DNA from: Microbaculum sp051390635 | Lineage (GTDB): Bacteria > Pseudomonadota > Alphaproteobacteria > Rhizobiales > Tepidamorphaceae | Length of the DNA: 64,000 bases | Assembly: GCF_051390635.1 (NCBI RefSeq) | Contig: NZ_JBPODT010000002.1 | Coordinates: forward strand, 1,240,001 to 1,304,000 | Reading direction: 5' to 3' | Shown here: positions 18,149-26,212 of the stretch, in pieces | Numbering within the stretch: the first letter of the stretch is position 1 | Layout of the letters: the number at the start of each line of letters is the position of its first letter | Position numbers and translations under genes: made by a program | Notes under the pieces: model-generated | What the model saw: only the letters and a program-made list of their open reading frames with translations | Database searches by the model: none | What the model was told of the DNA's origin: nothing

Positions 18149-20212
18149 ATGCCGAAGTCGCAGGACCTGCCCTCGCTGTTTGACGACGCGCCGCAATCGC
18201 CAGCCGGGCCGGCCGCCGCACCGGCTGCCAAACCGGCTACCGCGCCCAAGGCGCCTGCGCCGCGTGCCGTCACGCGCGGTGCCGAAGACGCCTACACCGC
18301 CGCCGACATCGAGGTGCTCGAGGGGCTAGAGCCGGTGCGCCGCCGGCCCGGCATGTATATCGGCGGCACCGACGAGAAGGCGCTGCACCACCTCTTCGCC
18401 GAGGTGATCGACAACGCCATGGACGAGGCCGTCGCCGGCCACGCCACCTGGATCGATGTCAGTCTCGAGGCCGACGGCTTCCTGACGGTCACCGACAACG
18501 GCCGCGGCATCCCCATCGATCCGCACCCCAAATACAAGGACAAGTCCGCGCTCGAGGTCATCCTGACCACGCTGCATGCCGGCGGAAAGTTCGACTCCAA
18601 GGTCTACGAGACCTCCGGCGGTCTTCACGGCGTCGGCGTCTCGGTGGTCAACGCCCTGTCGGACACGCTCGAGGTCGAGGTCGCCCGCGGCCGCCAGCTC
18701 TACCGCCAGACCTATTCGCGGGGAATGCCGCTCGGCCCGATCGAGCCGCTCGGCGAGGTCATGAACCGGCGCGGCACGCGCATCCGCTTCCATCCCGATG
18801 CGACGATCTTCGGCAAGATTCACTTCCGCCCGGCCCGCCTGTTCCGCATGACCCGGTCCAAGGCCTACCTGTTCCGCGGCGTCGAGATCCGCTGGAACTG
18901 CGCGCCCGAGCTTCTGGCCGAGGACGGCGCGGTTCCCGAAAAGGAAGTGTTCCACTTCCCCGGCGGCCTGAAGGACTTCCTGGCCGCCGAGATCAAGGGC
19001 GAGACCACCATCGCCAACGACATCTTCGCTGGCCGCGTCGAACGCGACGGCGGCCATGGCGGTGTCGAGTGGGCGGTCGCCTGGTGCGCCGGCCGCGACG
19101 GTTTCGTCTCCTCCTACTGCAACACGGTGCCGACGCCCGACGGCGGCACCCACGAGGCCGGCCTGCGCGCCGCGCTGCTCAAGGGCCTGCGCGCCTACGC
19201 CGAACTGAGCGGCCGCAAGCGGGCGACGATCTTCACCGCCGACGATGTCATGGCCTCCTGCACCGCGATGCTGTCGGTGTTCATCCGCGAGCCGGAATTC
19301 CAGGGCCAGACGAAGGACAAGCTGGCGACCTCAGAGGCGACCCGCATCGTCGAGCAGGCTGTCCGCGACGAGTTCGACCACTGGCTAACCGCGAGCCCCC
19401 AGCAGGCGACCAAGCTGCTCGACTGGGTGATTGAGCGCGCCGAGGAGCGCGCCCGCCGACGCCAGGAAAAGGAAGTCGGCCGCAAGACCGCCGTGCGCAA
19501 GCTGCGCCTGCCCGGCAAGCTCGCCGACTGTTCGCACAACAGCAGCGCCGGCGCCGAGATCTTCATCGTCGAGGGCGATTCGGCCGGCGGCTCGGCCAAG
19601 CAGGCGCGCGACCGCAAGACCCAGGCCGTGCTGCCGCTCCGCGGCAAGATCCTCAACGTCGAGAGCGCGGCGTCCGGCAAGCTCGCGCACAACCAGCAGC
19701 TCGCCGACCTGACCCAGGCGCTCGGCTGCGGCACGGGCCAGCAGTATGCCGAAGACGACCTGCGCTACGACAAGGTCATCATCATGACCGACGCCGACGT
19801 CGACGGCGCCCATATCGCCGCGCTGCTGATGACCTTCTTCTACCGGCAGATGCCCAGGCTGATCGAGGACGGTCACCTGTATCTCGCGGTGCCGCCGCTC
19901 TACCGGATCAGCCAGGGCGGCAAGACGCTCTATGCCCGCGACGACGCCCACAAGGACGAGCTCATGAAGACCGAGTTCACCGGGCGCGGCAAGGTCGAGA
20001 TCGGCCGCTTCAAGGGCCTGGGCGAGATGCTGCCGGCGCAGCTCAAGGAAACCACAATGGACCCGAAGCGCCGCACGCTGCTGCGCGTCGCGGTCGAGAA
20101 CGATCCGGAAGGCACCACGGATGCGGTGCGGCGTCTGATGGGCAACAATCCGGAAGCGCGCTTCCATTTCATCCAGGAAAACGCGGAGTTCGCGGAGGAT
20201 CTGGATATCTGA
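18149..20212 (+). CDS. parE: DNA topoisomerase IV subunit B
   Basis: 687-residue ATPase subunit that works with ParC to decatenate chromosomes. After an Ala/Pro-rich N-terminal tail (residues 1-45), the GHKL ATPase has EVIDNAMDEA, VTDNGRGIP and the lid GGLHGVGVSVVNAL. The transducer follows, then the TOPRIM domain with EGDSAGGSAKQARDR and the DADVDGAHI acidic motif. Absence of the GyrB insert, the short length and the motif RDRKTQAVLPLRGKILN identify ParE rather than GyrB. Only a weak GGA precedes the ATG at 18149. It converges with the hydrolase gene 34 nt away. Confidence 0.96.
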   Translation: MPKSQDLPSLFDDAPQSPAGPAAAPAAKPATAPKAPAPRAVTRGAEDAYTAADIEVLEGLEPVRRRPGMYIGGTDEKALHHLFAEVIDNAMDEAVAGHATWIDVSLEADGFLTVTDNGRGIPIDPHPKYKDKSALEVILTTLHAGGKFDSKVYETSGGLHGVGVSVVNALSDTLEVEVARGRQLYRQTYSRGMPLGPIEPLGEVMNRRGTRIRFHPDATIFGKIHFRPARLFRMTRSKAYLFRGVEIRWNCAPELLAEDGAVPEKEVFHFPGGLKDFLAAEIKGETTIANDIFAGRVERDGGHGGVEWAVAWCAGRDGFVSSYCNTVPTPDGGTHEAGLRAALLKGLRAYAELSGRKRATIFTADDVMASCTAMLSVFIREPEFQGQTKDKLATSEATRIVEQAVRDEFDHWLTASPQQATKLLDWVIERAEERARRRQEKEVGRKTAVRKLRLPGKLADCSHNSSAGAEIFIVEGDSAGGSAKQARDRKTQAVLPLRGKILNVESAASGKLAHNQQLADLTQALGCGTGQQYAEDDLRYDKVIIMTDADVDGAHIAALLMTFFYRQMPRLIEDGHLYLAVPPLYRISQGGKTLYARDDAHKDELMKTEFTGRGKVEIGRFKGLGEMLPAQLKETTMDPKRRTLLRVAVENDPEGTTDAVRRLMGNNPEARFHFIQENAEFAEDLDI

Positions 20213-20246
20213 CGCCCGTCAGAGCGGGTGGCGGGCGCAACCGCCG

Positions 20247-20942
20247 TTACAGCCCCAGGAACTCCGCCAGCAAGGCGTTCACCGCCTCGGGCTGCTCGAG
20301 CGTGCTCAGATGGCCGCTGCCTTCGATCATCGCCAGTCGCGCACCCGGGATGCCCGCGGCGATTTCCTCCGACAGCTCCGGCGGCGTCAATCGGTCCCGG
20401 TCGCCGCACACGACGAGGGTCGGGCAACGGATGTCGCCGAGATCGGGGCGCGCGTCCTTGCGGCCGATGATCGCCCTCTGCTGACGGATGAAGGCGTCGA
20501 CGCCAGTGTCGTCCGCCATTTGCCGGATGGTCGCGACGAGCGCGGCATCGCCAAGGCGGCTCTCATCGACGAACAGCGGTAGCAGCCGGTCCATCACCGG
20601 GGCCAGGCCGTCCGCCAGCGCAAGCGCCATCGTCGCCTCGCGAAACGCGGTCTGCTCGGGCCGGTCCGGACGCGCCGTGGTGTCCATTAGCACCAGCTTG
20701 GTCATGCGCTCCGGCGCCTGCTCCGCCATCTCCAGCGCGACGTAGCCGCCCATCGACAGGCCGACCAGCGCGAACCGCTCGGGCGCGGCGTCGAGAATCG
20801 AATCGACGATCGCCTTCATGCCGTCTTGGCGCGTGTGATCGGCGACGATGCACTGGGCCCTGTCCTCGAACGCGGCGCGTTGCGGCCCGAACAATGCCGC
20901 CGTGCAGAGAAGGCCGGGCACGAACACGATCGGATCGGACAT
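20247..20942 (-). CDS. Alpha/beta-fold hydrolase
   Basis: 231-residue hydrolase. The oxyanion region is FVPGLLCTAALF, the nucleophile elbow is GLSMGG (Ser near residue 68), the acid is in CGDRDRLTPPE and the catalytic His is in EGSGHLSTLE near 210. The likely substrate is an ester, but none can be named; pimeloyl-ester hydrolases (BioH-like) and 3-oxoadipate enol-lactonases look similar. I chose the ATG at 20942, which has GGAGA 7 nt before it; the frame remains open far upstream through a simple-sequence repeat and is not coding there. Confidence 0.85.
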   Translation of the reverse strand: MSDPIVFVPGLLCTAALFGPQRAAFEDRAQCIVADHTRQDGMKAIVDSILDAAPERFALVGLSMGGYVALEMAEQAPERMTKLVLMDTTARPDRPEQTAFREATMALALADGLAPVMDRLLPLFVDESRLGDAALVATIRQMADDTGVDAFIRQQRAIIGRKDARPDLGDIRCPTLVVCGDRDRLTPPELSEEIAAGIPGARLAMIEGSGHLSTLEQPEAVNALLAEFLGL

Positions 20943-20961
20943 CTGGGCGTCTCCACTTGCT

Positions 20962-21015
20962 GCGGCCCTTGCGGCGGCCCTTGCGGCGGCCCTTGCGGCG
21001 GCCCTTGCGGCGGCC
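20962..21015. repeat. 12-bp tandem repeat, four full copies and a partial fifth
   Basis: GCGGCCCTTGCG is repeated exactly at 20962, 20974, 20986 and 20998, with a partial copy from 21010. It lies between the divergent starts of the hydrolase (20942) and the exported protein (21096), 20 bp upstream of the hydrolase start, so copy number could affect its promoter or leader. Confidence 0.9.
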
Positions 21016-21095
21016 GTCGTTTCGACCGTGGCACCGGTCCTTTGAATCGGGCATGAACCGTTCGCCGACAACCACGACCGGGACCCCGATACCAC

Positions 21096-21542
21096 ATGCG
21101 CGCCACGATATCCGCCCTCCTGCTGGTCTTCCTGTTTCTTGCCCCCGGTGCCCGGGCCGACGCCGTCGCCACCGGCATCGCCGGCATGCCCGCCGAGGTC
21201 ATAACCCTGCGCACGGGCGGCGAATGGCGCGGCGGCGCCGGAGGCGGCGGCACCGGCTACTATCGGTTCGTGCTCGCGCGATCGCCGGTCCGGCCCTCCG
21301 CGGCGCGCCTTTTCGTCCAGTGGATCGAGCGCCGCGGCGCGAGCGAAGGAATCGTGTCGAGCATCGAGGTCGCCGAGATCGCCCGCACGCCGACGCGGAT
21401 CACCGATCTGCGGCTCGAGACCGTGACGGAGGGCACCAATGCCTTTGTCGACGTGGTCGATCTGGCGACGGGCGCCCCCGACGAGCTCATGCTGATGCTC
21501 GGCGGACCGGGGGCCTACCAACTGACCGAACTCGGCAACTGA
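21096..21542 (+). CDS. Hypothetical exported protein
   Basis: 148-residue protein with a clear signal peptide (MRATISALLLVFLFLAPGARA, cleavage after ARADA likely, near residue 21). The mature part has a glycine-rich stretch (EWRGGAGGGGTGYYRF), then mixed beta-like sequence with VQWIERRGASEGIV. I recognise no domain. It is probably periplasmic. It reads toward the SH3-domain protein 155 nt downstream, also exported, so the pair may work in the envelope. Confidence 0.65.
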   Translation: MRATISALLLVFLFLAPGARADAVATGIAGMPAEVITLRTGGEWRGGAGGGGTGYYRFVLARSPVRPSAARLFVQWIERRGASEGIVSSIEVAEIARTPTRITDLRLETVTEGTNAFVDVVDLATGAPDELMLMLGGPGAYQLTELGN

Positions 21543-21697
21543 GCACGGACCCACGAAGGCCGCGGCAAGCGAGCGGGCGCCGGGCGACAGGCGACGGGCA
21601 CTGTCAACGCCTGGCGCGTCGCCGCAAGACCGCCCTCTTTGGAACGCGGCGCCGATTCTGTACCGTGGCGGTTCCGTCCCGACCAAGGAGACGTCTC

Positions 21698-22060
21698 ATG
21701 CGCAAGATCCTATTCTCCCTCGCCTTCACGCTCGCGACGGTCGTCTCTGCTGGCGTGGCAGCGGCGGCCTATGTCACGGCGGATCTGAACATGCGTCGCG
21801 GGCCGAGCCCGGGCTACGTACGGATCGCCGTCATTCCGGCTGGCCATCAGGTCGGCATCCTGAACTGCGGCAGCGGCTGGTGCCGGGTGACCTATCGCGG
21901 CGCCGTCGGATGGGTTTCCGGGCGCTATCTCGCCGACGGTGGCGGCTATTACCGGCCCGCCCCTCCTCCGCCGGACTACTACGGCCGCCGGGCCTATCCC
22001 TACCCGCGCCACCACTACCCGCATCGATGGTGGCACCCGCAGCCCTGGCGCCCCTACTGA
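21698..22060 (+). CDS. Exported protein with bacterial SH3 domain
   Basis: 120-residue protein. The signal peptide MRKILFSLAFTLATVVSAGVAAA is followed by an SH3_3 domain at about 25-80 (TADLNMRRGPSPGYVRIAVIPAG, GWCRVTYRGAVGWVSGRYL) of the kind that binds cell-wall peptides. The C-terminus is rich in Pro, Tyr, His and Arg (PPPPDYYGRRAYPYPRHHY) and ends HPQPWRPY. I chose the ATG at 21698, which has AAGGAG 7 nt before it; the frame is open upstream but without signal-peptide character. Such small SH3 proteins are common and mostly uncharacterised in Hyphomicrobiales. Confidence 0.85.
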   Translation: MRKILFSLAFTLATVVSAGVAAAAYVTADLNMRRGPSPGYVRIAVIPAGHQVGILNCGSGWCRVTYRGAVGWVSGRYLADGGGYYRPAPPPPDYYGRRAYPYPRHHYPHRWWHPQPWRPY

Positions 22061-22237
22061 GCGCCGAATCCCGCCGGACGCGGCGTCTCGGAGGCGATCG
22101 CCTGGCGCGGTCACCAACCGCGAAGCCAGTCCCTCACAGAGGGCGGGCGGACCGCGTTCCTAGTGTCACACGGCCCGGAAATATCGGCCAAATCGGATTT
22201 TGCTAACCCAAAAATGTAAATCCGGGCCATCGTGCCG

Positions 22238-22265
22238 TTGACACAGCACGCTTACCGATTATGTT
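22238..22265 (+). promoter_or_regulatory. Sigma-70 promoter of the DEAD-box helicase gene
   Basis: Perfect -35 TTGACA (22238-22243), 16-bp spacer, -10 TATGTT (22260-22265). Transcription would start near 22272, leaving a leader of about 75 nt before the ATG at 22349. Confidence 0.6.
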
Positions 22266-22348
22266 CCGGCGAAATCCAAGCGGAACAAGCACCCTTGAAA
22301 TCTCTGTGTTCGCGACAATCCCGCCACACGGATCACAGTGGCCGGTAG

Positions 22349-23731
22349 ATGGCGTTTACTGAACTAGGTCTGAGCCCAAAAGTCCTGTCGGCCGTGGAAG
22401 CGGCCGGCTACAAGGAACCTACGCCTATTCAGGCGGAGGCCATTCCGCACGTGCTGTCGCGTCGCGATCTGATCGGCATCGCTCAGACGGGAACCGGCAA
22501 GACGGCGAGCTTCGTGCTGCCGATGTTGTCGCTTCTCGAGAAGGGACGCGCCCGGGCCCGGATGCCGCGCACCCTGATTCTGGAACCGACGCGCGAACTC
22601 GCCGCGCAGGTCGAGCAGAATTTCACGATCTACGGCCAGAACCACAAGCTGACCGTCGCCTTGCTCATTGGCGGCGTCTCCTTCTCCGAACAGGAGAAAA
22701 AGCTTGATCGCGGCGCCGACGTGCTGATTGCCACGCCCGGCCGCCTGCTCGATCACGTGGAACGCGGCAAGCTTTTGCTGACCGGCGTCGACGTTCTCGT
22801 CATCGACGAAGCCGACCGCATGCTCGACATGGGCTTTATCCCGGATATCGAGCGGATCTGCCGGCTGGTGCCCTTCACGCGCCAGACGCTGTTCTTCTCC
22901 GCCACCATGCCGCCGGAGATCGAGAAGCTCACCGGCCAGTTCCTGCAGAATCCGGTTCAGGTTCAAGTGGCGCGGCAGTCGACCACCGCTGAGACCGTTA
23001 CCCAGGCGCTGATCACCTCGCCGTCTGTGCCGAAGGACAAGCGTGCGATCCTGCGGCGCGAGATCCGCGACGCCAAGAATCTCACCACCGCCATCGTGTT
23101 CTGCAATCGCAAGCGCGATGTCGCCACGCTGCACCGTTCGCTCCAGCGCCACGGATTCAATGCCGGCGCCCTGCACGGCGATCTCGACCAGCGCGAGCGC
23201 ATGGCAACGCTCGCCAAGTTCCGTGCCGGCGAGATAAACCTGCTGATCGCCAGTGATGTCGCCGCCCGCGGCCTCGACATCCCCGCCGTCAGCCACGTCT
23301 TCAATTTCGACGTTCCCACCCACGCCGAGGACTATGTCCACCGCATCGGCCGCACGGGTCGCGCCGGCCGCGAAGGTGACGCGATCACGATCGCGACGAA
23401 GGCCGACGAGAAATACGTCGCGTCCATCGAGAAGCTTATCGGCAAGCCGATCCCGCGCCGCGAAGGCGCACCGGATCTGGCGAAGATCGACGCCGAAGAG
23501 GACGTCGAGGAAACCCGCGGGCGTGGCCGTAATCGCGGCGGTCGCGGACGCTCCGAGCCTGCGGCGGAGGCCGGAAATGAGGCGCGCAAGCCCAAAAAGG
23601 AACCGCGCGGCGAGCGGCCCGGTCGCGGCCGCGACAGGTCCGAGAAGGACGAGCCAGTCGTCGGCCTCGGCGAGCATGTGCCCAGTTTCCTGCTGCGTCC
23701 GGTTCGCCGCGCCGCCGAATCCGAAGAATAA
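22349..23731 (+). CDS. DEAD-box ATP-dependent RNA helicase (RhlE-like)
   Basis: 460-residue RNA helicase. The Q motif is FTELGLSPKVL...PTPIQAEAIP, motif I AQTGTGKT, Ia PTRELA, II DEAD (VIDEADRML), III SAT (FFSATMP), IV/V region ASDVAARGLDIP and VI HRIGRTGRAGREG. The C-terminal 80 residues are basic and Arg/Gly-rich (RGRGRNRGGRGR), suited to binding structured RNA. Roles in the family are ribosome assembly, mRNA decay and cold adaptation; the RhlE group fits best by length and tail. It has its own promoter and is followed by a diguanylate cyclase 126 nt downstream. Confidence 0.93.
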   Translation: MAFTELGLSPKVLSAVEAAGYKEPTPIQAEAIPHVLSRRDLIGIAQTGTGKTASFVLPMLSLLEKGRARARMPRTLILEPTRELAAQVEQNFTIYGQNHKLTVALLIGGVSFSEQEKKLDRGADVLIATPGRLLDHVERGKLLLTGVDVLVIDEADRMLDMGFIPDIERICRLVPFTRQTLFFSATMPPEIEKLTGQFLQNPVQVQVARQSTTAETVTQALITSPSVPKDKRAILRREIRDAKNLTTAIVFCNRKRDVATLHRSLQRHGFNAGALHGDLDQRERMATLAKFRAGEINLLIASDVAARGLDIPAVSHVFNFDVPTHAEDYVHRIGRTGRAGREGDAITIATKADEKYVASIEKLIGKPIPRREGAPDLAKIDAEEDVEETRGRGRNRGGRGRSEPAAEAGNEARKPKKEPRGERPGRGRDRSEKDEPVVGLGEHVPSFLLRPVRRAAESEE

Positions 23732-23857
23732 TTTCGTCTTATCAAATAGTTGCCCTGAACCGTCGAATTCCCGCGCAAATTCCGCTGACTTAACCCTGCG
23801 TTAAGGTAGCCGAAAATACTGTGACGGTGCTCCTTACGCTGCGGAGCACGCGGAGAA

Positions 23858-24946
23858 ATGTCGCGTTTCGAGGGAACATCGCCAGTGACACGGACGGACG
23901 AATTCGATCGCTCGATTACCTATGGCGAGGCGGCCCTCACCTATCTCAAAGGCAACCGCACGCCGGCCTACCCCCGCAACTACGAGCTTTGGTATATCTA
24001 CGCGGCCGGGTTCAATCGCGAGCTCAACAAGGCCGTCAACGACGCGCTGAAGCGGCTCGGCCATCTGCCGGAAGACCTGACGGAGCGATTCTACGACGAG
24101 TTCCTTTCGCCGGTGCGCCTCAGCGATCGTGTCGGCGAAGTCAGCGCGCGGGTTTCCAAGGAACTCGACGAGATCGTCGTCATGCTGGAGGCCTCCAGCG
24201 ACAACTGCCAGCAGTACGGCCAGTCGCTGCGCACCGCCGCGAGCGGTCTCGGCAGCACCGAAAACAAGCAGCAGACCCGCGCCATCATCGAGAAGATCCT
24301 GCGCGCCACAACGGCAATGGAAGCGCGCAACACCTCACTCGAGTCACAGCTCAAGGACTCGAAGGGCCAGATCACCGACCTTCAGGAAAGCCTCGAGGCG
24401 ATCCGGTACGAATCGCTGACCGACCAGTTGACAGGGCTCGCCAACCGCAAGCATTTCGACCAGAGCCTGGAGCGGGCCGTCGATATCGCCGTTAGGCGCG
24501 GCGAACCGGTGTCGCTGGCGATGTGCGACATCGATCACTTCAAGAAGTTCAACGACACGTTCGGGCACCAGACCGGCGATCAGGTCCTGCGTCTTGTCGG
24601 CGCCGCGATCAGGAGCGCGGTGAAGGGTCGGGACATCGCCGCACGCTACGGCGGCGAGGAGTTCGCCGTCATTCTCCCGAGCACGGCCCTGGATGCGGCG
24701 ATCTATGTCGGCGAAGACATCCGGACCGCCGTCATGTCCAAGGAACTCATCAAGCGCTCCACGGGTGAAAGCCTCGGCCGCATCACCATGTCGGTCGGCG
24801 TGGCGACGCTGCGCCACAACGATACCCGCGACAGCCTGGTCGAGCGCGCCGACATGGCGCTGTACGCGTCGAAGCGCAACGGCCGGAATCGGGTCACCTC
24901 CGAATCGGAGCTGGGGGACGAGGCCCACGCGTCGGCCGTCGCCTGA
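23858..24946 (+). CDS. Diguanylate cyclase (GGDEF domain), soluble
   Basis: 362-residue enzyme making cyclic di-GMP from two GTP. There is no membrane segment. Residues 1-140 are an uncharacterised helical N-terminal region, residues about 140-185 look like a coiled coil, and the GGDEF domain spans about 186-345 with the catalytic motif GGEEF at 265-269. The inhibitory I-site, normally RxxD, reads K256-G-R-D259, so product inhibition may be weak. This architecture (N-terminal helical part starting with SITYGEAALTYLKGNRTPAYPRNYELW) is recurrent in alphaproteobacteria. Confidence 0.9.
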   Translation: MSRFEGTSPVTRTDEFDRSITYGEAALTYLKGNRTPAYPRNYELWYIYAAGFNRELNKAVNDALKRLGHLPEDLTERFYDEFLSPVRLSDRVGEVSARVSKELDEIVVMLEASSDNCQQYGQSLRTAASGLGSTENKQQTRAIIEKILRATTAMEARNTSLESQLKDSKGQITDLQESLEAIRYESLTDQLTGLANRKHFDQSLERAVDIAVRRGEPVSLAMCDIDHFKKFNDTFGHQTGDQVLRLVGAAIRSAVKGRDIAARYGGEEFAVILPSTALDAAIYVGEDIRTAVMSKELIKRSTGESLGRITMSVGVATLRHNDTRDSLVERADMALYASKRNGRNRVTSESELGDEAHASAVA

Positions 24947-24952
24947 GACCGG

Positions 24953-25315
24953 TCACCCCGCCTTCTTCGACCGCTTTTTCCTGGGATTCCTGGCCTGAGC
25001 GGCTGCCTGATAGGCGCGCTGCGCCCACACCGCGATTTCCTCGGGCTCGTCGAGCAGCCGTTCCGGCAGCCGCCAATACGGCATCTCCACCGTTCTGGTC
25101 TGGCTCGAATAGACGAACGGCGTGCTTCCTTCCCCGGCCAGGTCGGCGGCCAGCGCGGCGTCGGTGCGCAGGAATATCGTGCCATCGGCGATGAGACCGA
25201 TCATGACGTCGTCATGGAATATGCCGGCGCCGCCGAACATGCGCCGCAGCCTGACGGGCCCGAACGCTGCGAACAGCTCGGTGACGAATTCGGCATACTC
25301 GGATGAGATCGCCAT
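24953..25315 (-). CDS. TfoX N-terminal domain protein
   Basis: 120-residue protein of the TfoX/Sxy N-terminal-domain family (FGPVRLRRMFGGAGIFHDDVMIGLI near residues 18-42, then PYWRLPERLLDEP). It lacks the C-terminal TfoX domain of competence activators, so it is unlikely to control natural transformation; the function of stand-alone N-terminal domains is unknown. The C-terminus is basic (RNPRKKRSKKAG). I chose the ATG at 25315 with AAGG upstream; a GTG start five codons earlier is possible. It follows sufA by 50 nt on the same strand but is probably not part of the Fe-S pathway. Confidence 0.85.
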   Translation of the reverse strand: MAISSEYAEFVTELFAAFGPVRLRRMFGGAGIFHDDVMIGLIADGTIFLRTDAALAADLAGEGSTPFVYSSQTRTVEMPYWRLPERLLDEPEEIAVWAQRAYQAAAQARNPRKKRSKKAG

Positions 25316-25365
25316 CGCTCGCCTTGTCACCGCCCGCTTTTAAGCAGCGGGGCATACCGTACGGC

Positions 25366-25743
25366 TCAGGCGTCGAGCGCAACCGGTGTGATCGCCACCG
25401 ATTCGCCGCAGCCGCAGGCCGACGTCTGGTTCGGATTGTTGAACACGAACCGGGCCGACAGCGTGTCGACCTGAAAATCCATCTCGGTGCCGAGCAGGAA
25501 CAGCACGGCCTTGGGATCGATCAGGACCTTGACGCCCTTGTCCTCGACGACCTCGTCGAGCGCCGCGATGTCTTCGGCATATTCCATCGTATAGGACATG
25601 CCGGCACAGCCGCCGTTCTTGATGCCGACCCGCAGGCCGATGATGGATCTGTCGGAATTGGCGATGATCTCGCGCACGCGCTCGGCGGCCGCTTCGGTAA
25701 GCGTCACCACCTGGGGTCGGGGTCGTGGGGTTGCCGTCGTCAT
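25366..25743 (-). CDS. sufA: A-type iron-sulfur cluster carrier SufA
   Basis: 125-residue carrier that accepts clusters from SufBCD and passes them to apoproteins. The three conserved cysteines are present: one in NGGCAGMSY (near residue 46) and two in ACGCGES near residues 110-112. The N-terminal extension TTATPRPRPQ is not conserved. It is the last gene of the suf operon, 46 nt after sufT. By sequence alone ErpA or IscA would be alternatives; the operon decides for SufA. Confidence 0.93.
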   Translation of the reverse strand: MTTATPRPRPQVVTLTEAAAERVREIIANSDRSIIGLRVGIKNGGCAGMSYTMEYAEDIAALDEVVEDKGVKVLIDPKAVLFLLGTEMDFQVDTLSARFVFNNPNQTSACGCGESVAITPVALDA

Positions 25744-25789
25744 GGTTCGAACTGCTTGATCCGTAGCGGTTTCCTAAACCCTATATAGG

Positions 25790-26200
25790 TCAGAAGAAGT
25801 CGAGCGCGACCCTTGCCTCGTCCGACATGCGGCTCGGATCCCACGGCGGGTCGAACACCATCTGCACCTTGACGTCGCCGACGCCGCTGACGGAGCTGAC
25901 CGCGGTTTCCACCCAGGTCGGCATCTCGCCGGCGACCGGGCAGCCCGGCGCCGTCAGCGTCATGTCGATGGCGACGTTGCGGTCGTCGTCGACGTCGATC
26001 TTATAGATCAGGCCGAGCTCGTAGATGTCGACCGGGATCTCCGGATCGTAGACCGACTTGAGCGCACCGATGATGTCGTCGGTGAGTCGGTCCAGCTCGG
26101 CCGTTGGAATCGCTGAGCCCGCCTCCGCCCCGGCATCGCCAGCCGAAGCGGCTGACGGTCCGGCGGCCGCGTCGGGCACTGTGTTCCTGATGTCGTTCAT
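25790..26200 (-). CDS. sufT: Fe-S cluster maturation protein SufT (DUF59/MIP18 family)
   Basis: 136-residue protein. The DUF59 domain covers about residues 30-115 with the signature YDPEIPVDIYELGLIY and TLTAPGCPVAGEMP, including the conserved Cys of the family, and ends with FDPPWDPSRMSDEARV. SufT acts as an accessory factor in loading clusters, mainly on lipoyl synthase and aconitase-type targets. The N-terminal 30 residues are Ala-rich and variable. It starts 12 nt after the sufS stop codon, inside the suf operon. Confidence 0.92.
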   Translation of the reverse strand: MNDIRNTVPDAAAGPSAASAGDAGAEAGSAIPTAELDRLTDDIIGALKSVYDPEIPVDIYELGLIYKIDVDDDRNVAIDMTLTAPGCPVAGEMPTWVETAVSSVSGVGDVKVQMVFDPPWDPSRMSDEARVALDFF

Positions 26201-26212
26201 CGGTCCGCTCCC

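Noticed and set aside
18149..20212. DNA gyrase subunit B
   Set aside because: Length of 687 residues, no GyrB-specific insert and the RDRKTQAVLPLRGKILN motif point to ParE.
20962..21015. Possible CRISPR array
   Set aside because: The repeat is only 12 bp and has no spacers; it is a simple tandem repeat. No cas gene is in the window.
24953..25315. Natural-competence activator (full TfoX/Sxy)
   Set aside because: Only the N-terminal domain is present; the C-terminal domain needed for competence control is missing.
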